A DNA stretch of 19,860 bases, taken from NCBI GenBank assembly GCA_049317725.1, contig JBMOHS010000062.1, positions 1 through 19,860 of the forward strand, written 5' to 3'. Positions 6,866 to 15,208 of the stretch are shown here, in pieces. The first letter of the stretch is position 1. Each line of letters opens with the position of its first letter. The notes beneath the pieces are model-generated. The model was not told the origin of the DNA, did no database searches, and saw nothing but the letters and a program-made list of their open reading frames with translations. The stretch is from CAIOZW01 sp049317725 (GTDB taxonomy: Bacteria > Acidobacteriota > Blastocatellia > RBC074). Both the position numbers and the translations under genes were made by a program.

Positions 6866-9400
6866 TCATTCATTGCGGAGAATGCCGAGCGGTTTCCGGA
6901 CCAAGACATCTCCACTGGCGAGCAGTCCGACGAGGCTGACAAGGATGGTACCGATGGCGAGGCCGAGGAGGTTGACTCCCGGACTGAAGTGCCAAGCGAT
7001 CTGGAGGGCCTTCTCGCTGATGGCCCAGGTGAGACCAATGGCGGCGAGCGAGCCCAGCAGGCCGGCCAGTGTTCCAAGGATGCTGTACTCGATGATGGTG
7101 ACGAGAATGATCAGCCGGCGGCGGGCACCGAGCGTCTTGAGGATGGCCGCCTCGTAGAGCCGATGATACTTGGTCATGGCGATCGATCCGATCAGGATCA
7201 GCAGTCCACTGAGAAAGACGAAAGCACCAACGAAGGAGATTGCCAGAGAGACGTTCTCGATGATCCCACGGGCGATCTCGATGATATCTCGGACGTCGAT
7301 CATCGAGACATTCGGAAAGCGTTCGACGATCTCCCGCTGAAGGCGAGCCCGATCAGTACTGGTCGCGGGGCCACGCAGGGCGCTGATATACATCGTCGGG
7401 GCCTCGGCGAGTGGTCCTGGTCGGAAGACGATCAGAAAGCCAGTGCGGGCGTTGCGCCAATCGACCCGTCGAATGCTGGTGATCCTCGCGGTAATGGGTC
7501 GCCCAAGGATGTCGAATCCAACCCGGTCGCCGAGATTGAGCCCCAGCTCGCGGTGAAGGAGGTCCTCGATCGAGATCTCGGGCTCGGTCGACGGGGTGTC
7601 ATTCCAGAAGGTACCGGCGACGAGCGTCTCGTTCGGCTCCAGGAAAGACCGGTAGGTAACGACATACTCCCGCCCAAGCATTCCCGGGTTTTCGGAAGAG
7701 CGTTGCGGGCGTTCACCAGAGACGGACCGCCCGTTGATCGAGGCGATGCGGGTTCGGACCGTCGGCAGGATGGCCGGCAACGACCCCGTGGCCCGCTCGA
7801 CCATCCGCGCGACCTCCTCACGTTGGTCGCGCTGGATGTCGATCAAGTAGAGATCTGCTTGGAGATTGCGGAGATCAAGGGCGAATTCGCTGCGCAGGTT
7901 GAGTTGCAGACTGCGAACCGAGACGCCGAGAAAGATGCCCAGGCCTACCGCCATGAGGATGACCCGTGTCTGGTTGCCCGGGCGATAGAGGCTGTTGACC
8001 CCTTGCCGGAGTGGAAAAGACGGAATCCAGCGGAGCCCGCGCAACCCTTTCATTAGCAGGCTGGCAGCCAAGGCCAGGAGAAGGGTGACGGCGGCGAGAC
8101 TGAGCAGAAAGATGGTTCCGATCCGCCACGAACCGGCCTGCCATCCAGCCAGACCGAGCAGTCCGGCGAGAACGACTCCACCGACGAGGACCCGCTGCCA
8201 GTCGAACCGTTGCCGCTCTGGGGGCTCGGCGCTGCGAAGGACGAGGACCGGTTTGATCTGTCGAATTTGCAACAATGGCAACAGTGAAAAGAGCAGGGCG
8301 ATCAACAGTCCCACACCGAGCCCCTGGAGGGTCGCCTGCCAGGTCAGTCCGAATGTCAGGTTGAATGGGATTCGATCCCCTAGCAGGCGGGGCAGGGCGG
8401 CGGTGACCCCCCAGGCGAGAACCAGCCCCAAGAGACTTCCCATTGCGCCGAGGGCGAGAACTTGCAGAAGGTAGGCCCCCAGAACCCGCCGATTGGTTCC
8501 GCCGAGGCACTTCAGCACCGCGATCGTACGCATCTTCTGCTGAACAAAGACTTGGGTCACACTCGAGATGCCGATGCCGCCAAGGACGAGAATGACGAGG
8601 CCAATCAGGCTGAGATAGTCCTCGACCCGGGTGAGCGACTCGCTGAGACGATCTTGTGAGTAGCGAAACGACCGGACATTGAGGCCCGGCTGGTCCTTGA
8701 GTCCTTCCCGCAGCGCGTCGACGACCGGCTCCATGCCTGCCTCGCTCGTCTTGAAGAGGGCCCGGTAACGGACACGGCTGCCAAAGGTCAGCAGGCCGGC
8801 CCGGGCAGCGTCCTCATAGTCGAGGAGGACCCGAGGGCCGAGACTGAAGGCATTCATCGTGTTGCCCGGCTCTTTTTCGATGGTGCCGCGGATGGTGAAC
8901 TCAAGGGTCCCGATGCGGACCCGATCCCCGACACGGAGGGAGAGGGCCGCGAGGGTCCCTTCTCTGACAAGGATCCCACGATTCTGGAGCAGTTGATGGG
9001 AGTAGGGGGAACCTCCGGCGAGCGTCATCTCTCCGTAAAAAGGGAAGTCGGGCTGGACGGCTTTCAGTTCGGCCAACCGTGGGGGGGCGTCTGGACGATC
9101 TGCGGGCCGCAGCATGGTCGCCATCTCGAGCACCTCCGTCTGCCCTGTCACCGTGGGCTGGCGAGCGATGCGGTCAAGAACGGCACGAGTCTCCGGCGTC
9201 CAGGCACTGTTCGAGGAGACCTGGACATCGGCGGTCAGGAGGGATCGCGACTCACGCGCGACCGAGTCTTTGAGATTCTGAACGAGCGAGCGCAGGCTGA
9301 CGATGGCACCCACCCCGATCGCGATCGAAAGAAAGAAGAAGATCAATCGTCGCCAAGAGGCACGCAATTCCCGCCAAGCGAGGGTCAGGGAGAAGATCAT
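6866..9400 (-). CDS. ybbP: ABC transporter permease, YbbP type (FtsX domains, 10 TM)
   Basis: This is the membrane subunit of a YbbA-YbbP-type ABC system, proposed to move or extract lipidic or hydrophobic substrates across the envelope. The 844-residue product is close to the family's usual length of about 800. One TM helix at about 17-37 is followed by a MacB-like periplasmic domain. FtsX-type TM bundles follow at about 262-375, with further helices at about 405-420, 428-450 and 478-495. A second large periplasmic domain comes next, then three C-terminal helices (about 720-745, 760-790 and 800-825), making ten in all. The short loop IAVLKCLGGTNRR after the second TM, and its repeat AAILKTLGARRR near the end, are the expected ATPase-coupling segments. 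Its ATG overlaps the ATPase stop by 4 nt (9397-9400), indicating translational coupling. Confidence 0.93.
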   Translation of the reverse strand: MIFSLTLAWRELRASWRRLIFFFLSIAIGVGAIVSLRSLVQNLKDSVARESRSLLTADVQVSSNSAWTPETRAVLDRIARQPTVTGQTEVLEMATMLRPADRPDAPPRLAELKAVQPDFPFYGEMTLAGGSPYSHQLLQNRGILVREGTLAALSLRVGDRVRIGTLEFTIRGTIEKEPGNTMNAFSLGPRVLLDYEDAARAGLLTFGSRVRYRALFKTSEAGMEPVVDALREGLKDQPGLNVRSFRYSQDRLSESLTRVEDYLSLIGLVILVLGGIGISSVTQVFVQQKMRTIAVLKCLGGTNRRVLGAYLLQVLALGAMGSLLGLVLAWGVTAALPRLLGDRIPFNLTFGLTWQATLQGLGVGLLIALLFSLLPLLQIRQIKPVLVLRSAEPPERQRFDWQRVLVGGVVLAGLLGLAGWQAGSWRIGTIFLLSLAAVTLLLALAASLLMKGLRGLRWIPSFPLRQGVNSLYRPGNQTRVILMAVGLGIFLGVSVRSLQLNLRSEFALDLRNLQADLYLIDIQRDQREEVARMVERATGSLPAILPTVRTRIASINGRSVSGERPQRSSENPGMLGREYVVTYRSFLEPNETLVAGTFWNDTPSTEPEISIEDLLHRELGLNLGDRVGFDILGRPITARITSIRRVDWRNARTGFLIVFRPGPLAEAPTMYISALRGPATSTDRARLQREIVERFPNVSMIDVRDIIEIARGIIENVSLAISFVGAFVFLSGLLILIGSIAMTKYHRLYEAAILKTLGARRRLIILVTIIEYSILGTLAGLLGSLAAIGLTWAISEKALQIAWHFSPGVNLLGLAIGTILVSLVGLLASGDVLVRKPLGILRNE

Positions 9401-10095
9401 ACCGCCCCCTTTGACTGTGGGGCCGGCACCAATCTGTCCTCGACGACCCTCCCATCGCGGAAGCTGATCCGGCGGTCCGCGAGGTTGGCGAGCGCGTCGT
9501 CATGAGTCACCAGAACGAGGGTGGCTCCCCGCTCGCGGTTGATCCGCAGGAGCAGGTCAAAGATGTGGGCGCCATTTCGAGAGTCGAGATTCCCCGTCGG
9601 TTCGTCCGCCAGCAGGATTCGTGGATTGTTGGCAAAGGCCCGGGCGATGGCGACTCGTTGCTGTTCTCCACCGGAGAGCTGCGAGGGATAGTGATGTCCC
9701 CGATCGTGGAGTCCGACCTCATCGAGCAGGGCTTGCGCCCGTGATCTGGCATTGGCGCCACCTTTGATCTCCATCGGGACCAGAATATTCTCGAAGGCAG
9801 TCAGCGAGGGGATGAGATGGAACGATTGAAAAATGAAGCCGACCAGATCTCCCCGCAACATCGCCAAGTCATCCTCGGTCATTCTCGTGATCTCTTGGCC
9901 TTCGAGGAGAATCTGGCCAGAGCTTGGCGCGTCGAGTCCCGCGATCAGCCCCAGCAGGGTCGACTTCCCACTCCCGGATGGGCCGATGATCGAAACGAAC
10001 TGCCCGCTGGGGATGGTCAGGTCGAGCGAGTGGAGAATCGTCAAGGACTCGTTTCCGCTGGGCACTACTTTGGAAACATCGATCAGTTGGATCAT
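9397..10095 (-). CDS. ybbA: ABC transporter ATP-binding protein, YbbA/LolD type
   Basis: This is the cytoplasmic ATPase partner of the following permease. The 232-residue product has Walker A GPSGSGKST (38-46), Q-loop Gln 90 in FIFQSFHL, signature LSGGEQQR (140-147), Walker B LLADEPTGNLD (161-171) and switch His 198. The FHLIPSLTAFENI segment after the Q-loop is typical of the LolD/MacB/YbbA group. The ATG at 10095 matches where homology begins (MIQLIDVSKV). The frame stays open to 10269 but that extension looks non-coding. The Shine-Dalgarno is weak (AGAAG). It is divergent from the tesA-like gene across a 257-nt gap, as in E. coli where tesA and ybbA-ybbP are divergent neighbours. That arrangement, rather than the sequence alone, supports YbbA over LolD. 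Confidence 0.93.
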   Translation of the reverse strand: MIQLIDVSKVVPSGNESLTILHSLDLTIPSGQFVSIIGPSGSGKSTLLGLIAGLDAPSSGQILLEGQEITRMTEDDLAMLRGDLVGFIFQSFHLIPSLTAFENILVPMEIKGGANARSRAQALLDEVGLHDRGHHYPSQLSGGEQQRVAIARAFANNPRILLADEPTGNLDSRNGAHIFDLLLRINRERGATLVLVTHDDALANLADRRISFRDGRVVEDRLVPAPQSKGAV

Positions 10096-10352
10096 GATAG
10101 TGTCTTCTGGTCTGACAGCCGGCACCGCCGGTCTGGACTGGGACCGGTGAGGCCCGGTCGTGGGCACGCAATCGATGCGATTTGCATCCTGAAGGACTCT
10201 TCCGGGGGCCTCCCCGGTGGATCGCTTCTGCCTCCCGGCGATCCCGACCGCCCGCGGCAAGGCCGGCAAGCTGATCTCGACAGAGGGTCAGGGAACGGAG
10301 AGGCGCCACGGGAACTCTCTCTCCCCGAAAAAGATGGGGCAGGAGTAGAACT
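10096..10352. other. Divergent intergenic region between ybbA and tesA
   Basis: This 257-nt GC-rich gap must hold the promoters for both directions. I see no convincing -35/-10 pair. It contains small inverted repeats: CCGGC/GCCGG near 10119-10131 and GATGC/GCATC near 10175-10189. An AGGAG lies 7 nt before the tesA ATG. No gene is supported. Confidence 0.4.
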
Positions 10353-11123
10353 ATGCCTTTTTGGAAGAAGAAATTCAAATCTGGCCCAGGCGGATGGCCG
10401 CTGGTCGAGCGATCTCGGCGAGGCGTCCTTCGGCTGCCGCCGGTGCTCTTTTTGATTCTCTGGGTGGCGATTGGTCTCAGTGCCGCGTGCCGCTCCGAGA
10501 AAGATGCCTCCTCGTCGACGAAGCGAGCGGAGGGGGAAGCCGTGACGCCGACCCCGGAGGATCCGCGTCCGGTGATTCTCGCGTTTGGGGACAGCTTGAC
10601 CGCTGGTTATGGGTTGGCGCCCGCGGAGGCCTATCCGGCACTTCTTCAGCGACGATTGGACGAGAGAGGCTACCGGTACAGGGTGGTTAACGCTGGAGTC
10701 TCGGGCGAGACGACGGCCGGCGGACTACGCCGCTTGGAGTGGTCTCTCGCGGAGCGCGTCGAACTGGTCATCCTCGCCCTGGGTGCCAATGACGGACTGC
10801 GCGGGCAACCCGTCCCTGAGATGCGTCAAAACCTGACCCAGATGATCGAGCTGATCCAGAAACGGAGCGCCCGCCCAATTCTGGCTGGGATGGAGGCACC
10901 ACCAAACCTTGGGCCAGAGTACACGCAGGCTTTTCGTGCCGTCTATCCGGAATTGGCCCGCCGCTATCGGCTGCCGTTGATCCCCTTTCTGCTCGAAGGG
11001 GTCGCCGGCCTGCCAGAGTTCAATCAAGCCGATGGGATCCATCCCAACGTCGCAGGGGAGTTGCGAGTCCTCGAGAATGTCTGGCGAGTCCTCGAACCGC
11101 TTCTCGGACCAGCTTCGACGTAA
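10353..11123 (+). CDS. tesA: SGNH/GDSL esterase, TesA-like (arylesterase/lysophospholipase L1), membrane-anchored
   Basis: This is a serine esterase of the SGNH superfamily, 256 residues. Block I is FGDSLTAGYGL (78-88, nucleophile Ser 81), block II is NAGVSGETT (113-121), block III is LGANDGLRG (143-151), and block V is DGIHPN (227-232) with the catalytic Asp/His pair. TesA-type enzymes cleave acyl-thioesters, aryl esters and lysophospholipids in the periplasm. The N-terminus is a basic stretch, a hydrophobic helix (about 29-45) and then LSAAC with Cys 46. This resembles a lipoprotein signal, but Ser stands at the -3 position where Leu is usual. A simple signal anchor is the alternative. A Ser/Glu-rich linker follows. 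ATG 10353 has a well-spaced AGGAG. Its divergent position next to ybbA-ybbP mirrors E. coli and suggests a shared lipid-handling role. Confidence 0.9.
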   Translation: MPFWKKKFKSGPGGWPLVERSRRGVLRLPPVLFLILWVAIGLSAACRSEKDASSSTKRAEGEAVTPTPEDPRPVILAFGDSLTAGYGLAPAEAYPALLQRRLDERGYRYRVVNAGVSGETTAGGLRRLEWSLAERVELVILALGANDGLRGQPVPEMRQNLTQMIELIQKRSARPILAGMEAPPNLGPEYTQAFRAVYPELARRYRLPLIPFLLEGVAGLPEFNQADGIHPNVAGELRVLENVWRVLEPLLGPAST

Positions 11124-11232
11124 GCAGCTTCTTCTCAACCGGCTACCTTCTCTGGTTCGTCGATTCAAAGGAGAGGCCGGAAGTGGCACTTCTGGAGCAG
11201 GGAAGGGTGGGGGTGGATTGGGGAATCGCCAT

Positions 11233-11238
11233 AGGAGG
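11233..11238 (+). promoter_or_regulatory. Shine-Dalgarno of the SWIM gene
   Basis: AGGAGG lies before three in-frame candidate starts: GTG 11242 (3-nt gap), TTG 11248 (9 nt) and GTG 11251 (12 nt). It rules out starts farther upstream inside tesA. Confidence 0.5.
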
Positions 11239-11241
11239 TCG

Positions 11242-12699
11242 GTGATCTTGGTGGAGAGAAAGGAGAGAAGGGCGACCTGGCAAGCGGAAGAGCCGCGTCC
11301 AGCGGCACGCTGGCTCGCTTCACCGGCGCATTGGCGGGAGCTTGGTTGGTACGATGGCGGGGCCCGAGACGGGCTGATTCTCTGGGGAGAGGTACAGGGC
11401 CGCGAAGTGCAGCCGTACCGGACAGCGGTCGGCACAAAGAGCGGGTCAGCCGTTTGTGGGTGTCGAAGTCGGCTGCGTCCGTGCAAGCATATGGAGGCCC
11501 TCCTCCTGCTCTGGGAGGAGGGCCGGTCGATCTTCTCTTCGGCGCCAGAGCCGCTCCCCGAATGGGTTGCCGGGGGATTCCGCCGGCGCTCCACCCGGGA
11601 GCTTCTGGGGACTCTCCCCGAGCCAACCCTTCCCGGAATGGAGATCGAAGAAGCGGCTGGTGGAAGCGGGAAACGAGTGGCTGCGGACGATCGCCTCGCT
11701 GAATCTTGGTTGTCCCGGGGGCGCGTCTGGGAAGAACGGGTCCTCTCCGGTTTGACAGTCCTCGAGTCGTGGCTCGAGGATCTCTGGCGCGGCGGCATCG
11801 CCGCCATGGGCAGCGACTGGGAGGTCGAATGCGAACGTCTGGCGATGCGGATGGCGGCCTCTCAAGCCTCCGGGATTGCCCGTTGGGTGCGCCAGATGGG
11901 GGCCCTTTCCGTCGAGGCACCGGACTATGCCGACCAGTTGACCGGAAGGGTTGGCCATCTCGCGCTGCTCTGCCTGGCTTGGCGTCGGGTCGATCGGTTA
12001 CGCCCAGAGGAGCGGATTGACTTATGGGTGGCAACGGGTTGGCCGCAACGCCGTCGTGCGGCGCTCGCCTCCCCCCCACTCGAGGATCAATGGGTTCACC
12101 TGGGCACCTCGATCTTGATGGATGGCCGGCTTCACCGACGTCGCACCTGGATCTACGGGCAGCGGTCGAATCGAATCGTGCTCTTGTTGACCCACTCACC
12201 GACGCCATTTCCGGTTCGTGGACTGGTCCAAGAGGAGGCAGCAGCGGACACGCCGCAGAGATCAGAAGGACTGGACCAGATCCCGAGCCAAAGTGTTGGC
12301 TTGACCTTCGATGGAACGGTCCATCTTTTTCCGGGGGCCGACCCACAGCGTGGACTGTTGATCGACTGGCGGTTGGCTTCCGAGCGGCCAATCACCCTTC
12401 CACGAACCGGATCGGTCGCCGCTGGCTTGGTAGAGTGTGCGACAGCGCTCGCCATCCACCCCTGGCGGGAGATCTTCCCTCTGGCTTTACGGGGAGTAGT
12501 TCCCCACCGGGAAGGCGATGATTGGTGGCTTGTCGATCAAGAGGGGAGGGGATTGCCGCTTCTCGACCAGTTCCTGGTCGCCTGGAGGCTCCTCGCTCTC
12601 GGGGGAGGCCGCCCGCTCGACCTCTTCGGGGAGTGGGATGGGCGGTTCTTTCGTCCACTGACCACGATTGAGTCGGGACGTTGGGTCGTTTTGTCATGA
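11242..12699 (+). CDS. SWIM zinc-finger protein (YehQ-like), first gene of MoxR/VWA operon
   Basis: The product has about 485 residues with a SWIM zinc-binding motif near the N-terminus: C72-x-C74-x6-C81-x-H83, followed by the typical hydrophobic MEALLLLW. SWIM fingers are associated with DNA or protein binding. The remaining roughly 390 residues are Trp/Arg-rich and match no domain I can name; they include PEERIDLWVATGWPQRRRA and a C-terminal region with LALGGGRPLDLFGEWDG. E. coli YehQ is a SWIM protein in the same gene neighbourhood. The start is uncertain: GTG 11242, TTG 11248 and GTG 11251 all follow the AGGAGG at 11233. The gene begins 118 nt after tesA, so a new promoter or read-through is possible. 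Its TGA overlaps the next ATG by 4 nt. Confidence 0.85.
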   Translation: MILVERKERRATWQAEEPRPAARWLASPAHWRELGWYDGGARDGLILWGEVQGREVQPYRTAVGTKSGSAVCGCRSRLRPCKHMEALLLLWEEGRSIFSSAPEPLPEWVAGGFRRRSTRELLGTLPEPTLPGMEIEEAAGGSGKRVAADDRLAESWLSRGRVWEERVLSGLTVLESWLEDLWRGGIAAMGSDWEVECERLAMRMAASQASGIARWVRQMGALSVEAPDYADQLTGRVGHLALLCLAWRRVDRLRPEERIDLWVATGWPQRRRAALASPPLEDQWVHLGTSILMDGRLHRRRTWIYGQRSNRIVLLLTHSPTPFPVRGLVQEEAAADTPQRSEGLDQIPSQSVGLTFDGTVHLFPGADPQRGLLIDWRLASERPITLPRTGSVAAGLVECATALAIHPWREIFPLALRGVVPHREGDDWWLVDQEGRGLPLLDQFLVAWRLLALGGGRPLDLFGEWDGRFFRPLTTIESGRWVVLS

Positions 12700-14120
12700 C
12701 GAAAGAGCGCAAGGAGTGGCGACTGGCAATTGATCTGATGTCTCCTCCCGATACGGAAGGAGCTTGGCCCTCCTATCGCCGGACCATCATGACGGGGAAG
12801 GACCGCGTCCCCGATTCCCCGTCAAGTCCAGATGGAAGCACGGACGGGAAGACTACCCTGGCGGGGCTTGCCGTCCTGGCACTCTCACGGCGTGCGGCCG
12901 CCCCAGTGGCCAATCGAATACCCGATCAAAGAGCCAGCCGTTTTGGGAATGCGCCGGACCCTCCTTCCATTCCGCAGACAGAGACCTCCGGTGACCGCGA
13001 GCGGCAGGATGCGCACCGTTGTCCAGCCGCGGCAGCGGAGCGGTTGGCGAGTCTCCTGCGTGCCTCCGAGCGGCAGTTCCGCTTCGAGTTTCTCGTCGAG
13101 TGGCTGCACCTGACAGTGCAAGCCGGGTGGCGTGTCCCCCCGGAATGGGCCCCGGACCTGCTCGAACTCGGCCGGGAAGGAAGAGAGCGGATGATGCTCC
13201 GACCACTGATTCGTCGGGCTGTGGGACCTCTCGGGGAGTGGTTGTCATCCCTGCGACCGGAATGGTCTTGGTGGAGGGAGGAACGGGAGACCGAAGCCTC
13301 GTCCGAGCAGATGGATGAGCTGGTATGGTCGATCGACAATCTCTTTCCGCAGCTCAGCTCGACCCTTCAACTCGTGCGTGGACCGAACCTTCAGCCTCGA
13401 ATCCTGCTCGAAACAGATAACGATCTGACTGACAAGGATCCAGGAGAGTCCGGGGAGAGGCGCTCCTGGATTGAGCGCTCGCTGGGGCGGATCCCCCTCG
13501 CTTGCTGGACAGCCTACTGGGGAGAGCGGCCCCGGGACCTCGTCGGGGCGGCGCGGCGCTCTCCTCACCAGGATCTCTTACTGCGGGGCTGGACCGAGGC
13601 GGCGCGGCTGCCAGCAGCCTCTCCTTTGTCGGCTGATCCATTGTTGGCGCAGCAAGAGCAGACGGAATGGATCGAGTCCCTGCTTCACATCCGGCTCGGC
13701 GAGCCGAGCGAGGAGGGGGCGGACCTCCTCTCGCGGCTCCCGGAAGATGGGCAGGAGCGGCTTCTCCTCCGGGCGATCTCGCTCAGCCACGGGATCGCTG
13801 TTGATCAGCCAGCCTTTTGGTATCTGACTCGTTCCTCCTCCCCTTGGAGCTGCGCCGTCTCGCAAGGCCTCGTTCGTCTACTCTGGGAAGAGATCGAGAG
13901 CCGGACGGTCCGAACTCTCTGGGACTGGGAGACCTTGCTGCGCCACGCCGGACTCCGCTTCGATCCCACTCTCCTCGAGGAGGTGGAGGCCGCCTTTGCC
14001 AGGGTGACGGGCATCGCCCGTTCCCGGTCACCCCTGGCACCGGCCCTCGCTACGTTTCTCGAAGATTTGCGTTTCCGGGCGACCATGCACCGGGAGATTC
14101 GCGAAAGGAAGACAGAATGA
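12696..14120 (+). CDS. DUF5691-like protein of the MoxR/VWA operon
   Basis: The product has about 474 residues. The first roughly 110 residues are Pro/Ser/Arg-rich and probably disordered. The remainder looks like an all-helical repeat protein, with segments such as WRVPPEWAPDLLELG, LRPLIRRAVGPLGEWL and IPLACWTAYWGERPRDL. These resemble proteins I know as DUF5691, found beside SWIM and MoxR genes in other bacteria; that match is from memory and needs a profile search. No catalytic motif is visible, so a scaffold or adaptor role is inferred. ATG 12696 is chosen because it forms an ATGA overlap with the SWIM gene stop. The 3' end overlaps the AAA gene start in the same way. Confidence 0.75.
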   Translation: MTKERKEWRLAIDLMSPPDTEGAWPSYRRTIMTGKDRVPDSPSSPDGSTDGKTTLAGLAVLALSRRAAAPVANRIPDQRASRFGNAPDPPSIPQTETSGDRERQDAHRCPAAAAERLASLLRASERQFRFEFLVEWLHLTVQAGWRVPPEWAPDLLELGREGRERMMLRPLIRRAVGPLGEWLSSLRPEWSWWREERETEASSEQMDELVWSIDNLFPQLSSTLQLVRGPNLQPRILLETDNDLTDKDPGESGERRSWIERSLGRIPLACWTAYWGERPRDLVGAARRSPHQDLLLRGWTEAARLPAASPLSADPLLAQQEQTEWIESLLHIRLGEPSEEGADLLSRLPEDGQERLLLRAISLSHGIAVDQPAFWYLTRSSSPWSCAVSQGLVRLLWEEIESRTVRTLWDWETLLRHAGLRFDPTLLEEVEAAFARVTGIARSRSPLAPALATFLEDLRFRATMHREIRERKTE

Positions 14121-15208
14121 AGAGAGACATCCTGCGCCAGCGCCCCGAGCTGGCGTTTGCCCGTGAACTTGACCAGTTGGCGCAGGAGGACAATCGCCCA
14201 CGCCCCCCACGCTGGCGGCTCTCCCCCTGGGCTGTGGTGACCTACCTGCTTGGAGGGACACTCCCCAGCGGTGCGGCCATCCGGCCAAAGTATGTTGGAC
14301 CGCGGCGACTCATCGAGATCGCGGTGGCGACCCTCGTCACCGACCGGGCGCTGCTGCTGCTCGGCGTGCCGGGGACCGCCAAGACCTCTGTTGCGGAACA
14401 CCTCGCCGCCGCCATCTCCGGCGACTCGACCCTTCTCGTCCAGGGGACGGCGGGGACGACCGAAGAGACGCTGCGCTACGGATGGAACTACGCGCTGCTC
14501 CTCTCGAAGGGACCCTGCGAGGAGGCTCTGGTCCCCGGACCCGTCATGCGGGCGATGCATGAGGGGAAGATCGTCCGGGTCGAGGAACTGACTCGTGTTC
14601 CGACAGATGTCGAGGATTCCCTGATTACCCTCCTCTCTGAAAAGGTGCTGCCCATTCCTGAACTGAAGGAAGCGGTCGAGGCCCGACCTGGATTCAACCT
14701 GATTGCCACGGCCAATCGCCGCGATCGTGGGGTCCACGAACTCTCGACCGCGCTGCAGCGTCGTTTCAATACCGTCATTTTGCCGGTGCCGGCGACGATG
14801 GAGGAGGAGGTCGAGATCGTTCGGTTGCGGTTGGAAGAGTTAGGCCAAGCACTGGCACTGCCCCTGCCGCGGACTCTCGGGCAGCAGATTGAGCGGGTAG
14901 TGACTATCTTTCGGGAGTTGCGTGACGGGCGTTCCCGGGATGGGTCACGTCAGCTCAAGTCGCCGAGTGGGTCACTCAGCCCAGCCGAGGCGATTGCCGT
15001 GCTCGAGCAGGGGCTCTCGCTGGCGCTCCACTTTGGCCAAGGAGAGCTGCAATCCGACGATCTCGCCGCGGGGCTCCAAGGGGCGATCATTCGTGATCCC
15101 ACCCGGGACCAGCTGGTTTGGCGGGAGTACCTCGAGACCGTTGTCCGGGAACGTGACGAATGGGCAGATCTCTACAAAGCCTGTCGGGAGGCCACGAGCG
15201 ATGGGTGA
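14117..15208 (+). CDS. MoxR-type AAA+ ATPase (YehL-like)
   Basis: This is an AAA+ ATPase of the MoxR group, 363 residues, expected to form a hexamer that remodels a partner with the VWA protein of the same operon. Walker A is GVPGTAKT (83-90). The Walker B region is KIVRVEELTR (151-160), with Glu-Glu at 156-157 instead of the usual Asp-Glu. Sensor 1 is Asn 200 in LIATANRRDRG, followed by the Arg-finger region ALQRRFN (212-218). A C-terminal helical lid follows. The segment EETLRYGWNYALLLSKGP is a recognisable mark of this subfamily. ATG 14117 overlaps the preceding stop (ATGA) and has AAAGGAA 6 nt upstream. The 3' end overlaps the next gene by 8 nt. Confidence 0.93.
   Translation: MKRDILRQRPELAFARELDQLAQEDNRPRPPRWRLSPWAVVTYLLGGTLPSGAAIRPKYVGPRRLIEIAVATLVTDRALLLLGVPGTAKTSVAEHLAAAISGDSTLLVQGTAGTTEETLRYGWNYALLLSKGPCEEALVPGPVMRAMHEGKIVRVEELTRVPTDVEDSLITLLSEKVLPIPELKEAVEARPGFNLIATANRRDRGVHELSTALQRRFNTVILPVPATMEEEVEIVRLRLEELGQALALPLPRTLGQQIERVVTIFRELRDGRSRDGSRQLKSPSGSLSPAEAIAVLEQGLSLALHFGQGELQSDDLAAGLQGAIIRDPTRDQLVWREYLETVVRERDEWADLYKACREATSDG

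Noticed and set aside
6989..8056. Long open frame on the plus strand inside the ABC permease gene
   Set aside because: It is antisense to a complete, well-recognised permease, its translation is highly charged without family features, and it reflects GC-rich codon structure.
10725..12391. Long minus-strand open frames opposite tesA and the SWIM gene
   Set aside because: The translations are Ser/Arg/Pro-rich with no recognisable domain, and they oppose genes with clear motifs and Shine-Dalgarno sites.
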